From DASZVB01 sp036272055 (lineage in GTDB: Bacteria; Myxococcota_A; Polyangia; Polyangiales; Polyangiaceae): a stretch of DNA of 64,000 nucleotides. Where the stretch lies: positions 91,038-155,037 of the forward strand of contig DATAZL010000001.1 in the NCBI GenBank assembly GCA_036272055.1, given 5' to 3'. Below the pieces are notes generated by a model that worked only from the letters and a program-made list of their open reading frames with translations, did not search any database and had not been told where the DNA came from. A program made the translations under genes and the position numbers. This document shows, in pieces, positions 33,778 through 42,076 of this stretch. Position 1 is the stretch's first letter, and the number at the start of each line of letters is the position of its first letter.

Positions 33778-34835
33778 CGCTCCTCTTTCCGGAACTTCAC
33801 GAGGAGAAAAAGGAAGAGCGGCGCGCCGATGACGCCGGTGATGACGCCGAGCGGGAGCTCCCCCTGGCCGGGCACGACGCGCGTCAGGACGTCGCAGGCG
33901 ACGACGAACACGCCGCCGCCGAGGGCCGCCGTCGGAACGAGCCTTCGATGTCCGACCCCGACGAGCGGACGGAGCGCGTGCGGTACGACGAGGCCGACGA
34001 ACGCGACGCTCCCGCCGACGGCGACCGCGCCGGCTGAGAGGAGCGCCGTCCACGCGATGCACCAGGTTCGCGCTTGCTTCGTGTCCACGCCGAGGGATTC
34101 CGCTTCTTGTTCGCCTGAGAGCAAGACGTCGAGCGGGCGCGCCCAGAAGAACGCCGCGAGGATGCCCGCGACGGCCAGCGGCGCGATGAGCGCGATCTGA
34201 CGGGGGCCGCTGCCGCCGACGTTACCGAGCGAGAAGCGAACGACGGCGCGTCCGAGCTCCCAGCTCTCTTGCGCGACGGAGATGAGGAATGCGAGCAAGC
34301 TCAGGAACAGCGACGACAGCAGGAACCCGGCGAGCAAGAGCACCAGGCGGTCACTCCGCCAACGCGTGATGACGAGCAACAGCGCGAGCGGCACCAGCGC
34401 GCCGAGCAAGCACCCGGCTGGAAGCACCATCTCCGGAGCGAAGAACCGGGGTGCGTGCCCCCTCAGGAGAAAGTCGAACGCGACGAGCGCGGCGGTGCCG
34501 CCGAAGCTCGCGCCCGACGTCGCGCCGATCATCGACGGGTCGGCGAGCGGGTTCCGGAAGAGACCCTGGAGCATCACGCCGCCGGTCGCGAGACACGCGC
34601 CCGCGAGAAAGGCGGTCGCCGTCCGGTAACTGCGCAGCGCGAGCAGCGTCGAACGCAACGACGGATCGGAGAGGTTACCGCGACCGACGAGAAGGCTCGC
34701 ACCGATCGCGACGAGCGCGAGCACGACGAGACCGGCAACGACGACACCGAAGGGAACACCCCGAGGCGATGCTCCCTCCGCGGGCGCGCCGTCGCCGACG
34801 TGACCGTCGGTGTCGATGCGCGCCGCGTCGATCAT
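33774..34835 (-). CDS. btuC: ABC importer permease (BtuC/FecCD family)
   Basis: A 353-residue protein from ATG 34835 inside the meaB stop (ATGA). It has about ten transmembrane segments, starting at GVVVAGLVVLALVAIGASLLV, and FecCD signatures: LRSYRTATAFLAGACLATGG, QGLFRNPLADPSMIGATSGA, ESLGVDTKQARTW, and the conserved end VVPGQGELPLGVITGVIGAP before LFLFLL. Partner of the ATPase and binding protein downstream. Regulated with the whole operon by the cobalamin riboswitch at 40840-40990. Confidence 0.85.
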   Translation of the reverse strand: MIDAARIDTDGHVGDGAPAEGASPRGVPFGVVVAGLVVLALVAIGASLLVGRGNLSDPSLRSTLLALRSYRTATAFLAGACLATGGVMLQGLFRNPLADPSMIGATSGASFGGTAALVAFDFLLRGHAPRFFAPEMVLPAGCLLGALVPLALLLVITRWRSDRLVLLLAGFLLSSLFLSLLAFLISVAQESWELGRAVVRFSLGNVGGSGPRQIALIAPLAVAGILAAFFWARPLDVLLSGEQEAESLGVDTKQARTWCIAWTALLSAGAVAVGGSVAFVGLVVPHALRPLVGVGHRRLVPTAALGGGVFVVACDVLTRVVPGQGELPLGVITGVIGAPLFLFLLVKFRKEER

Positions 34836-35818
34836 CGTCCAGCCTTCTTCGAAAAATGCTCCCCGACGCGACCCGGGAAATCCTGCTGCCCGCGATCGAA
34901 TCCGCCCGCCATTTCCAGGTAATTTCGCGAACCATCGAGCACGTCGGCGAGGAAGCGGCTGCCGTTGCGTCCCCATTCCTCGCGCACCCATCGCTCGAAG
35001 ATGACCGCCTCCCGCTTTCGCGGATCGCGCTTGACGTCGGACTGCACGAACTCGAGGAGCGATTTCCCGAGCTCCTCGATGCCTGCGCCGGTGCGTGCGC
35101 TCGTCTTGTGGATGGGAACCTCACCGCCGTCGAAGGGACGCGCGAGCCAGAGGCTCTGATAGAGCTGATGAAAGCTGCGCTCTGCCGACGGCTCGTCGCA
35201 CTTGTTCAGGATGAAGGCGTCGGGGATCTCCATGATCCCGGCCTTGAGGAACTGCACCTCGTCGCCGCCGAGCGGCTGGAGAACGAGATACGTGCGATCC
35301 GCGATGTTCCGGATGTCTGCTTCGCTCTGGCCGATCCCGACCGTTTCGACGAACACGCAGTCGAAGAGACGGCGCATCATGCGGCACACCTGGAAGCTCG
35401 ACGGGCTCAGGCCACCGAGCTGCGTGTCCGACGCCTGACTGCGGAAGAAGAGGCGCGGCTCGTCGCGCTCCATGCGCATGCGCGTGCGATCTCCGAGGAG
35501 GGCGCCGCCCGAGATGGGGCTCGACGGATCGACGGCGAGGATGCCGATCGTGAGCTCCGGATGAAGCTCGAGCATCGTCGGGACCAAGCACGAGAGCAGC
35601 GACGACTTGCCCGAGCCCGGCGTCCCTGTGATCCCGAGAACCACCGCAGAGCGGTTCTTCGGATGACGCTCGACGGCCGCGAGCGCAGTGGCTCTTCGCG
35701 CCGCGGCCTGGGGCCTCCGGTCCTCGAAGAGCGAGACGAGCTCCGAGATCGCCGAGCGCTCGCGCGACAGGGCGCGATGGACGAGGTCCACGTCGTTGAT
35801 AACGGGGGGCTGGCTCAT
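34832..35818 (-). CDS. meaB: MeaB/ArgK-type GTPase chaperone of a B12-dependent mutase
   Basis: A 328-residue G3E GTPase with P-loop GITGTPGSGKSSLLSCLVP (about residues 60-78), switch segment VETVGIGQSEADI, and base-recognition NKCD. MeaB proteins gate loading of adenosylcobalamin and eject damaged cofactor from acyl-CoA mutases. It overlaps the mutase gene by 4 bases on one side and the permease by 4 bases on the other, so mutase, chaperone and importer form one coupled block. This supports both the MeaB identity and cobalamin as the transporter substrate. Confidence 0.88.
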   Translation of the reverse strand: MSQPPVINDVDLVHRALSRERSAISELVSLFEDRRPQAAARRATALAAVERHPKNRSAVVLGITGTPGSGKSSLLSCLVPTMLELHPELTIGILAVDPSSPISGGALLGDRTRMRMERDEPRLFFRSQASDTQLGGLSPSSFQVCRMMRRLFDCVFVETVGIGQSEADIRNIADRTYLVLQPLGGDEVQFLKAGIMEIPDAFILNKCDEPSAERSFHQLYQSLWLARPFDGGEVPIHKTSARTGAGIEELGKSLLEFVQSDVKRDPRKREAVIFERWVREEWGRNGSRFLADVLDGSRNYLEMAGGFDRGQQDFPGRVGEHFSKKAGR

Positions 35819-37833
35819 GACGACGCCGTCTCCTCGATGATATCAGTGATGGCTTCCATGATCTCGACGAGTCCGAAGTCGGACGGCGTGAAGATCTTCT
35901 TCACCCCCTTCGCGTAGAGCCCTTCGAAGTCGGTGGGCGGGATGATTCCGCCGAAGACGAGCGCCACGCGCTTCTCGGCGCCGTGAGCCTTCAGGCCGGC
36001 CATGATCTGGTCGGCCAGCTCCATGTGAGAGCCACTCAGGACCGATGCGCCGATGACGTCGGCGTTCTCTTCGACCGCCGAGAGGACGATCTCGTCGGGG
36101 CTCAGGCGGATACCGGAGTAGATGACGTCGAAGCCGACGTGACGCGCCGACACGGCGATCACCTCTGCGCCGTTGGAGTGGCCGTCGAGGCCCGGCTTGC
36201 CGACCACGAGACGCGGCCGGTGCCCGAGCTTGTCGACGAGCGCGTCGATGCGGCGCCGGAGCATCTCGACTCTGTCGTTCTCGAGCCCGAGCTTCTGTCC
36301 GTCCACTCCGGTGGCCGGACGATATTCGCCGAACACACCACGCAATGCGCGCGCCCACTCGCCGGTCGTCACCCGCGCGAGCGCGCACTCGATCGACGGC
36401 TCCATCATGCTCGAGCCGTCGCGCGCCGCGGCCTGGAGCGCGTCGATCGCCCGCTTCGCGCGGTCCGCGTCGCGGTTCTTCCGCGTCCGCTCGAGGCTCC
36501 CGAGGGCGCCACGCGTCGCGCTCGGGTCCACCTTGAAGATACCTCCGTCCGCTCCCGAGAGGAGCGGTGACGGGATCCCTTCGGTCCACTTGTTCATGCC
36601 GACCACGATCTGCTCGGCGGTGTTGATGCCGCGCATACGGGCCGACATCGAGCGGACCAGCGCCGACTTCATGTAACCCGACTCGATCGCGGCCTTCACG
36701 CCACCCATCGCGAGGATGGTGTCGATCTCCTTGGTCGCTGCCCGCTTGAGGTCGTCGACCTTCGAGCGAATGGCGGGATTGCCGTCGAACAGATCCGGGT
36801 ATTCGAGAAGATCCGTCTCGTAGGCGAGGATCTGCTGCAACCGGAGCGACCATTGCTGATCCCACGGGCGCGGCAGTGAGAGCGCCTCGTTCCACGCGGG
36901 AAGCTGCAGCGCGCGACAGCGAGCGTTACGGCTCAGCGTGACGCCGAGCGCCTCGATGAGGATTCGCCAGGCGTTGTTCTCGGGCTGGCTCTCGGTGAGG
37001 CCGAGCGAGTTGACCTGCACGCCGTAGCGGAAGAGCCGGTACTTCTTGTTCTTCACTCCGTAGCGGTCGCGCGTGATCTCCTCCCACAGCTCGGAGAACG
37101 CGCGCATCTTGCACATCTCCTCGATGAAGCGGATGCCCGCGTTCACGAAGAAGCTGATGCGTCCTACCGCGCGCTCGAAATTCTCGTCACTGAACCGGCC
37201 GCGCTCCTTGAGAAGATCGAGCAGACCGATCGCGTTGACGAGCGCGAAGGCGAGCTCCTGTGTGGGCGTCGCTGCTGCTTCTTGCAGGTGGTACGAGCAG
37301 ATGTTCGACGCGTTCCAGCTCGGCATCTCGTCGAGGCAGAACTCGTACATCTCGGCGATGATGCGAAGGCTCGCGTCGGGCGGGAAGATGTACGTGCCGC
37401 GAGCGAGGTACTCCTTGATGAGGTCGTTCTGGGTCGTCCCATTGAGGAGCTTCGTGTCGATGCCCCGTTCGCGGGCCAGCGCGACGTAGAGCGCGAGCAT
37501 CCACATCGCGGTGCCGTTGATCGTCATCGAGGTGTTCATCTTCTCGAGGGGAATCGAGTCGAACAGCGCGTGGAAGTCGTCGAGCGAGTTGATCGGGACG
37601 CCGACTTTTCCGACCTCGGGACGCGCGATGGAATCGTCCGAGTCGTAGCCGCACTGGGTCGGCAGATCGAAGGCGATCGAGAGACCGGTCTGCCCCTTGG
37701 AGAGATTCGCTCGATAGAGCTCGTTCGACGCCTTCGCGCTCGAGTGACCGGCGTACGTGCGGAAGATCCATGGTGGATCGCGGACGACCCGACCGTCCTT
37801 GTCGGGGATCTGATGCGGCTTCGGTTGTTCCAT
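35815..37833 (-). CDS. ecm: Adenosylcobalamin-dependent acyl-CoA mutase, ethylmalonyl-CoA mutase (Ecm/MeaA) type
   Basis: A 672-residue single-chain mutase from ATG 37833 (GGGAGG 12 bases upstream). The TIM-barrel part has RTYAGHSSAKASNELYR, GLSIAFDLPTQCGYDS, MTINGTAMWMLALY, QGTTQND-like GTTQNDLIKEYLARGTYIFP, and FRYGVQVNSLGLTESQPENN, the last typical of ethylmalonyl-CoA rather than methylmalonyl- or isobutyryl-CoA mutases. The C-terminal B12 domain holds D550-x-H552-x-x-G555 (DGHSNG) and VLSGSHMEL. It converts ethylmalonyl-CoA to methylsuccinyl-CoA in the ethylmalonyl-CoA pathway if the subtype is right. It starts 2 bases after the upstream stop and overlaps meaB, under a B12 riboswitch. Confidence 0.82.
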   Translation of the reverse strand: MEQPKPHQIPDKDGRVVRDPPWIFRTYAGHSSAKASNELYRANLSKGQTGLSIAFDLPTQCGYDSDDSIARPEVGKVGVPINSLDDFHALFDSIPLEKMNTSMTINGTAMWMLALYVALARERGIDTKLLNGTTQNDLIKEYLARGTYIFPPDASLRIIAEMYEFCLDEMPSWNASNICSYHLQEAAATPTQELAFALVNAIGLLDLLKERGRFSDENFERAVGRISFFVNAGIRFIEEMCKMRAFSELWEEITRDRYGVKNKKYRLFRYGVQVNSLGLTESQPENNAWRILIEALGVTLSRNARCRALQLPAWNEALSLPRPWDQQWSLRLQQILAYETDLLEYPDLFDGNPAIRSKVDDLKRAATKEIDTILAMGGVKAAIESGYMKSALVRSMSARMRGINTAEQIVVGMNKWTEGIPSPLLSGADGGIFKVDPSATRGALGSLERTRKNRDADRAKRAIDALQAAARDGSSMMEPSIECALARVTTGEWARALRGVFGEYRPATGVDGQKLGLENDRVEMLRRRIDALVDKLGHRPRLVVGKPGLDGHSNGAEVIAVSARHVGFDVIYSGIRLSPDEIVLSAVEENADVIGASVLSGSHMELADQIMAGLKAHGAEKRVALVFGGIIPPTDFEGLYAKGVKKIFTPSDFGLVEIMEAITDIIEETASS

Positions 37834-37835
37834 GC

Positions 37836-38690
37836 TCAATCGTGCCTCCCTGTGATCTCGGTCGAATGAACGGCCGCGACGGCGTCGAGATCGAAGCCGC
37901 CGGACACGCCCGAGTACTTGCTGAACCCGCCGTCGCGGATCCGTACGAATTTCGCCGACGTGACGCCGAGATCGGCCAGGTCGAAGGCGTCGCCGCCGGC
38001 CGTCGCGGGGTCCGTTGCGTCGATGCCGTTCATCGGATTCGCGAGCACCGACGCGACACCCGCGCAGTGGGGATATCCGCCGTGGGCGTTCTCGGGCTCG
38101 CACGGCCACTCGCTCCACGTCACTCCGTCTGCACTCACCGCGACGAAGCCCGGCTCCGCCCAGCCGGGAAACGCATTCTCGAAGACGAGAAGATCTGGAC
38201 CCGGTCCGTCCACGAGCTCCACGTCCTCGAACTCCACGACGATGGTGCCCGCGTTGCCAAGCGACACCACGTCAGTCGAGCCGCCCGCCATACCGGCGCC
38301 GTCAGGCGGACCGAGCGCGACGCACGGCATGTTCTTCGCACCGAACCCCGCGTTCGCCCCCGGCGCGAACGACACGACGGTGTCGGCAAACGCATCGGGA
38401 CGCGAATGCCCGCATGCGTCGACCCAGTTCACACTGGCGTCGGGCGTCGTCACCGTCGCATCGGCGTCCGCGACGTGCGCATCGTGAGCCGTACCCGCGT
38501 CCGTCGGTTTCGCCGTCTGGATTGGGGGGGCGCCCATCGCGACACTCGGCGTCGGCGCGGCGTCGCCGGACGCGAGGACGTCCCGCGCAGGATCGCCGGT
38601 GCGCAACGAACCGAGTTCCCGCGTCGAACCGCAGCCCACGACGAACGCGGCGAGCAACGTCGCGTGCACGAAGACGAAGCGCGCAGTCAC
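37836..38690 (-). CDS. Surface lipoprotein in the B12 operon
   Basis: A 284-residue protein with GTG start overlapping the upstream stop (GTGA). The signal peptide FVFVHATLLAAFVVGC ends in a lipobox Cys. After an Asp/Ala/Thr-rich linker, a compact beta-rich domain begins at DTVVSFAPGANAGFGAKNMP, with STDVVSLGNAGTIVVEFEDV, VDGPGPDLLVFENAFPG, VSADGVTWSEWPC, and the closing TAGGDAFDLADLG then KFVRIRDGG. The pattern is that of a conserved secreted family found on cell surfaces. It ends 2 bases before the mutase. A role in capturing cobalamin at the surface is inferred from the operon and riboswitch only. Confidence 0.7.
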   Translation of the reverse strand: MTARFVFVHATLLAAFVVGCGSTRELGSLRTGDPARDVLASGDAAPTPSVAMGAPPIQTAKPTDAGTAHDAHVADADATVTTPDASVNWVDACGHSRPDAFADTVVSFAPGANAGFGAKNMPCVALGPPDGAGMAGGSTDVVSLGNAGTIVVEFEDVELVDGPGPDLLVFENAFPGWAEPGFVAVSADGVTWSEWPCEPENAHGGYPHCAGVASVLANPMNGIDATDPATAGGDAFDLADLGVTSAKFVRIRDGGFSKYSGVSGGFDLDAVAAVHSTEITGRHD

Positions 38691-40039
38691 GGCGTCACCG
38701 TTCCGTCGGGCACCGGCGTGCCCCAGTGCGCGCGCAGGAACGCAAAATCGGCGTCGTCTATTTTGCCGCTCGCGTCGTAGTCGACGGACGCGTCGAAGTT
38801 CGGCTCTGCCTTCGTCGCGTCGAGCGCATTGGTCAGTCGCGAGAGTTCGTCTCTGCCGAGGAACCGCTGCTGCTCGTAGTCCGGGTCCGCGCCGTCGGGG
38901 ATGCCGTCGTGATCCGTGTCCGGCGCGTCCGGCGGGAAATAGATGGTCGCCGGCGTGACGGGCCCCGTCGTCCAATCGACGGTCGCGCAGTTCGGCGGAG
39001 TGGTGCCGAGGTTCGCGCTGACGATCACGGTGTCGACGCCGGGGACGAACGTGATGCCCGTCCAGTCGTCGTTGTGACACGGATCCGGTGACAGCTTCGT
39101 CACGTCGTTCGCGTCGTCCGGATCGGCGGGTGCACCGCCGGTGAGCACGCGCGCGACGACGCTCGCGCTGACGACCTGCGCGTACCCGTAGTGACCCGTG
39201 CTCCCGAACACGTCACCGCCGCCGACGAAAAGATTGCCGTCGTGGTCGAAGCCGAGCGAATCGGCGCTGAGCAAGTTCGTCGCAACGACGTGCTCGGTGG
39301 CGTCGTAGTCGAGGCTCGTGCCGTTCGCGACGGCAGCGTCGACCGCCGTCGCGTCGAAGATCGCTATCTCGCCGGTGCGCTTGTCGTCCTTGTCCCATCC
39401 GAGGCCGGTGACGAGGTTCCCCGACGCGTCGAACGTGATACCGCCGGACGCGCCCGGAATGTTGGCGATGACGGTGTTCGCGTTGCTGCTCTCGGCGTCG
39501 GTGTCGATGACCTCGATGAAGCTCTGGCCGAGCTCGGCGCCGCCGACGTCCAGGAAGAGATATCGATTGTCGCGAAATGCAGCCGAATAATAGGGCCGAT
39601 CGTAGCGACGGACATTCGCGTTCGCAGTGAGCACGACGGGAGTCGCGACCGAAAGAAGCGACGTCGGGAAGATGTAAAGCGGCTTGCTGAGCCCACAGCC
39701 GAGGGCGATCTTCTCGGCATCCGGGGTGAGCGCGAGGAACGCCGGATCCATCGAGGGACCGTCAGAGGAGAGCTTTGCCACCGGGAGCCAGTCGCTCGCG
39801 CCGAACGTCTTCTGCAGGGACATGGTGTGGCCGGTCGCTGCGAGCAGGCGGCTCGCGAGCGGATAGCCGGTGACGGTCCGCGTCGTGGCCGCCGGGAACG
39901 CCGCCATCACCGTCGTGAAGCTCGTGGAGTCGAGCGGCGGCGTGATCGAGTCGCCGCCTTCGTACCCGGTGCCGGCGCACACGAAAGACGTCCACGCGAG
40001 TGCGAGCGAGGCGACGCGCAGCGCATGCATCGGCTTCAT
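38687..40039 (-). CDS. Secreted beta-propeller-like protein with a dockerin-like end, B12 operon
   Basis: A 450-residue protein from ATG 40039, overlapping the upstream lipoprotein stop. The signal peptide is MHALRVASLALAWTSFVCAG. The body shows repeated blade-like units (GGITFDASGNLVTGLGWD, DSLGFDHDGNLFVGGGDVFG, WTGITFVPGVDTVIVSANLG) suggesting an NHL/YncE-like propeller. The end has DTDHDGIPDGADPD (thrombospondin type 3-like Ca2+ site) and DYDASGKIDDADFAFLRAHW (dockerin-like). Bacteroides use a propeller lipoprotein, BtuG, to grip B12 at the surface. A similar role here is an attractive inference given the B12 riboswitch, but homology is not shown. Confidence 0.65.
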   Translation of the reverse strand: MKPMHALRVASLALAWTSFVCAGTGYEGGDSITPPLDSTSFTTVMAAFPAATTRTVTGYPLASRLLAATGHTMSLQKTFGASDWLPVAKLSSDGPSMDPAFLALTPDAEKIALGCGLSKPLYIFPTSLLSVATPVVLTANANVRRYDRPYYSAAFRDNRYLFLDVGGAELGQSFIEVIDTDAESSNANTVIANIPGASGGITFDASGNLVTGLGWDKDDKRTGEIAIFDATAVDAAVANGTSLDYDATEHVVATNLLSADSLGFDHDGNLFVGGGDVFGSTGHYGYAQVVSASVVARVLTGGAPADPDDANDVTKLSPDPCHNDDWTGITFVPGVDTVIVSANLGTTPPNCATVDWTTGPVTPATIYFPPDAPDTDHDGIPDGADPDYEQQRFLGRDELSRLTNALDATKAEPNFDASVDYDASGKIDDADFAFLRAHWGTPVPDGTVTP

Positions 40040-40683
40040 GGTGCAGCCCTCGTCAGGACCAACCACGGTGCTCCGCCGCATCCCGTGGCGGCGTTCGCTC
40101 CGTCGGGAGCCGAAAGCTGACCGACGCCCGCACCGCTCGTCGCGGGACGCACGCAGACGCGAAGCGTCGTGTCGCCTTGCACCCAGTCGAGGCGCGCAAA
40201 GGTGCCGTCGGTGCCGGCCAGCGCGAGATACCGCGTGCACACCGTCGTCACCCGGAAGAGCGACGGCAGCGCCGGCGGCGGCGGGACGAGCGTGTACGTC
40301 GTCGCGGTCGCCGTCTTTCGGAGCCAGTATTCCGTCCTGTCCGTCGCGACGTAGTCGCCCGCGATCGCGAGCGCGCCGCCCGCGACGCAGGCGTTCGCGT
40401 CGGCCGCCGTCGCGTCCGGGTCGTGACCGGCGTCGGCGCTCGCGTCGTCACTCGCATCGACGGTCACGACGAGCGACGCATCCAGCTTCGGCATGGACGC
40501 ACCGGGTTCCAAATGGGACGCGCCCGCGTCGCGCGGCGCCGTCGCGTCGAGCAATCCGGCGTCCGGCCGACTCGCACCGTGTCCGCGCCGCCCATGATCG
40601 ACCTGGCCGCCGCAGGCGTACATGCCGGACGGAACTGCGACGAACGGAATTAGAAGGCGCTTTGCGAAACGCTTGCTGAACAC
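40036..40683 (-). CDS. Lipoprotein, first gene of the riboswitch-controlled B12 operon
   Basis: A 215-residue protein. GTG at 40683 is chosen because AAAGGAG lies at ideal distance and because the first residues (FSKRFAKRLLIPFVAVPSGMYAC) form a lipoprotein signal with lipobox. An Asp/Ala-rich linker with DASDDASADAGHDPDATAAD follows, then a small beta-rich domain with three or four Cys (ANACVAGGALAIAG, RVTTVCTRYLALAG, TTLRVCVRPA, NAATGCGG). It overlaps the next gene by 4 bases. Likely anchored in the outer membrane; unknown function, presumably B12 acquisition. Confidence 0.65.
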   Translation of the reverse strand: MFSKRFAKRLLIPFVAVPSGMYACGGQVDHGRRGHGASRPDAGLLDATAPRDAGASHLEPGASMPKLDASLVVTVDASDDASADAGHDPDATAADANACVAGGALAIAGDYVATDRTEYWLRKTATATTYTLVPPPPALPSLFRVTTVCTRYLALAGTDGTFARLDWVQGDTTLRVCVRPATSGAGVGQLSAPDGANAATGCGGAPWLVLTRAAP

Positions 40684-40748
40684 TCGGGCTCCTTTTGCCG
40701 CTTTCCACGACGGCTTTGGAGGAGCTCGGCTCTCGCCTCCCAGAAGCG

Positions 40749-40779
40749 AAAACCCCTCTGTCCTTGTGGAGAGAGGGGT
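40749..40779 (-). terminator. Intrinsic terminator, expression platform of the first B12 riboswitch
   Basis: On the minus strand an 8-bp perfect stem ACCCCTCT/AGAGGGGT (plus 40752-40779) is followed by TTTTCG. It lies between the aptamer (40840-40990) and the first start codon (40683). B12 binding would be expected to favour this hairpin and stop transcription of the eight-gene operon. Confidence 0.75.
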
Positions 40780-40839
40780 GCGGCGAATCATCGATTCGAG
40801 CACGTCTCCCGTTCCACGCGGGCTGAGTTGCCGTACCGT

Positions 40840-40990
40840 TTCGCTAGGTCTCCTGACTCACGGGGTTCGAGCTTTCTCGGGAGCGACCTGCCTTCCCCGC
40901 GCTTGCCGCGCGAGTGGCGTCCTGGTCGCTCATTCCCCGTTCACAGTGGCGGGACCGCTCCGGATTGGCACCGGATTCCCTTTTATGTCC
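40840..40990 (-). promoter_or_regulatory. Cobalamin riboswitch upstream of the B12 uptake/mutase operon
   Basis: Minus strand from about 40985: AAAGGGAATCCGGTGCCAAT, then TCCGGAGCGGTCCCGCCACT (the conserved aptamer core with GTGA following), a variable peripheral arm, GGGGAAGGCAGG, and the B12 box GAGTCAGGAGACCT ending at 40845. All landmark motifs of the Cbl aptamer are present in order. It is followed by an intrinsic terminator, which indicates transcriptional attenuation. It governs 40683 down to 32024. Confidence 0.92.
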
Positions 40991-41053
40991 TCTCGGACAG
41001 CGAACGGCATTTCTGTCGGGCGGAGCTACCTCATGCGGGGTCTCTTACCCTCC

Positions 41054-42076
41054 TCAGAACGCGGCGTCGAGCACGACGTCGCCCGTCACTCCGACCTGGT
41101 ACGCCGAGACGCGTCGCTCGAAGAAGTTCGTCACTTCCTGGACGTCTTGCAGGTCCATGAAGGCGAACGGGTTCTTCGCGCCGTAGCGCTTCGGGAAGCC
41201 GAGCATGGCGAGGCGCTGATCGGCGCAGTACTCGAGGTACGAGCGCACGTCCCTGACCGAGAGGCCAGCCACGCCGAGAGAGAGCAGATCTTCGGCGAAC
41301 GTCACCTCGCACTCGATTGCCTCGTCGAGCATCGTCCGCACGTCGGCCGCGAGCGCGTCGTCGAAGAGCTCGGGCTCTTCCTGTCGCACGGTGCGCACCA
41401 CCTCGAACGCGAACGCCATGTGCGCGCTCTCGTCGCGGAAGACCCAGCTCGTGCCCGCGGCGAGCCCGTGCAGCAATCCGCGCGACCTGAGAAAGTAGAC
41501 GTACGCGAACGCCCCGAAGAAGAAGAGCCCCTCGATGCAAGCGGCGAAGCAGATCAGGTTGAGCAGAAAACGACGGCGCGCCGCCTTCGAGTCGAGGCGC
41601 GAGAGCTCACTCGTTCCCTCGAGCCAGCGCATGCAGAACTCCGCCTTCTTCCGGATCGACGGGATGGTCTCCACCGCCGCGAACGCGGCCTTTCGCTCCT
41701 CGGGGTCGGGGACGTAGGTGTCGAGCAGCGTGAGGTAGAACTGCACGTGCAGCGCCTCCTCGTAGAGCTGGCGCGACAGGTACATCCTCGCTTCGGGCGC
41801 GTTCAGGTGCTTGTACAGATTCAGCACCACGTTGTTGGCGACGATGGAGTCACCGGTGGCGAAGAACGCGACGAGGCGCTGCACGAGATGCCGCTCGGCG
41901 TCCGACATCTTCGACTTGAGATCGACGATGTCGGTGGCAAAGTCGACCTCCTCGACGGTCCAGGTGTTCTTGATCGCGTCGCGATACATCTCGAAGAACT
42001 TGGGGTACGACATCGGTCGGAGCGTGAGGCAGAGCCCGGGGTCGAGCAGATGCGCGGGGCGCTGTAAGCCGCTCAC
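41054..42076 (-). CDS. nrdB: Ribonucleoside-diphosphate reductase beta subunit (class Ia)
   Basis: A 340-residue protein from the GTG that overlaps the nrdA stop (GTGA). Di-iron ligands are visible: D76 (FFATGDS), E107 and H110 (YEEALH), then Y114 four residues after the His, the radical tyrosine of class Ia/b enzymes. The second half has ESAHMAFAFEVV (E and H ligands). It stores the tyrosyl radical that NrdA uses to reduce ribonucleotides. O2-dependent and B12-independent, in keeping with control by a B12 riboswitch. The gap to the downstream B12 riboswitch is only about 64 bases, so transcription may continue into the next operon. Confidence 0.92.
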   Translation of the reverse strand: MSGLQRPAHLLDPGLCLTLRPMSYPKFFEMYRDAIKNTWTVEEVDFATDIVDLKSKMSDAERHLVQRLVAFFATGDSIVANNVVLNLYKHLNAPEARMYLSRQLYEEALHVQFYLTLLDTYVPDPEERKAAFAAVETIPSIRKKAEFCMRWLEGTSELSRLDSKAARRRFLLNLICFAACIEGLFFFGAFAYVYFLRSRGLLHGLAAGTSWVFRDESAHMAFAFEVVRTVRQEEPELFDDALAADVRTMLDEAIECEVTFAEDLLSLGVAGLSVRDVRSYLEYCADQRLAMLGFPKRYGAKNPFAFMDLQDVQEVTNFFERRVSAYQVGVTGDVVLDAAF

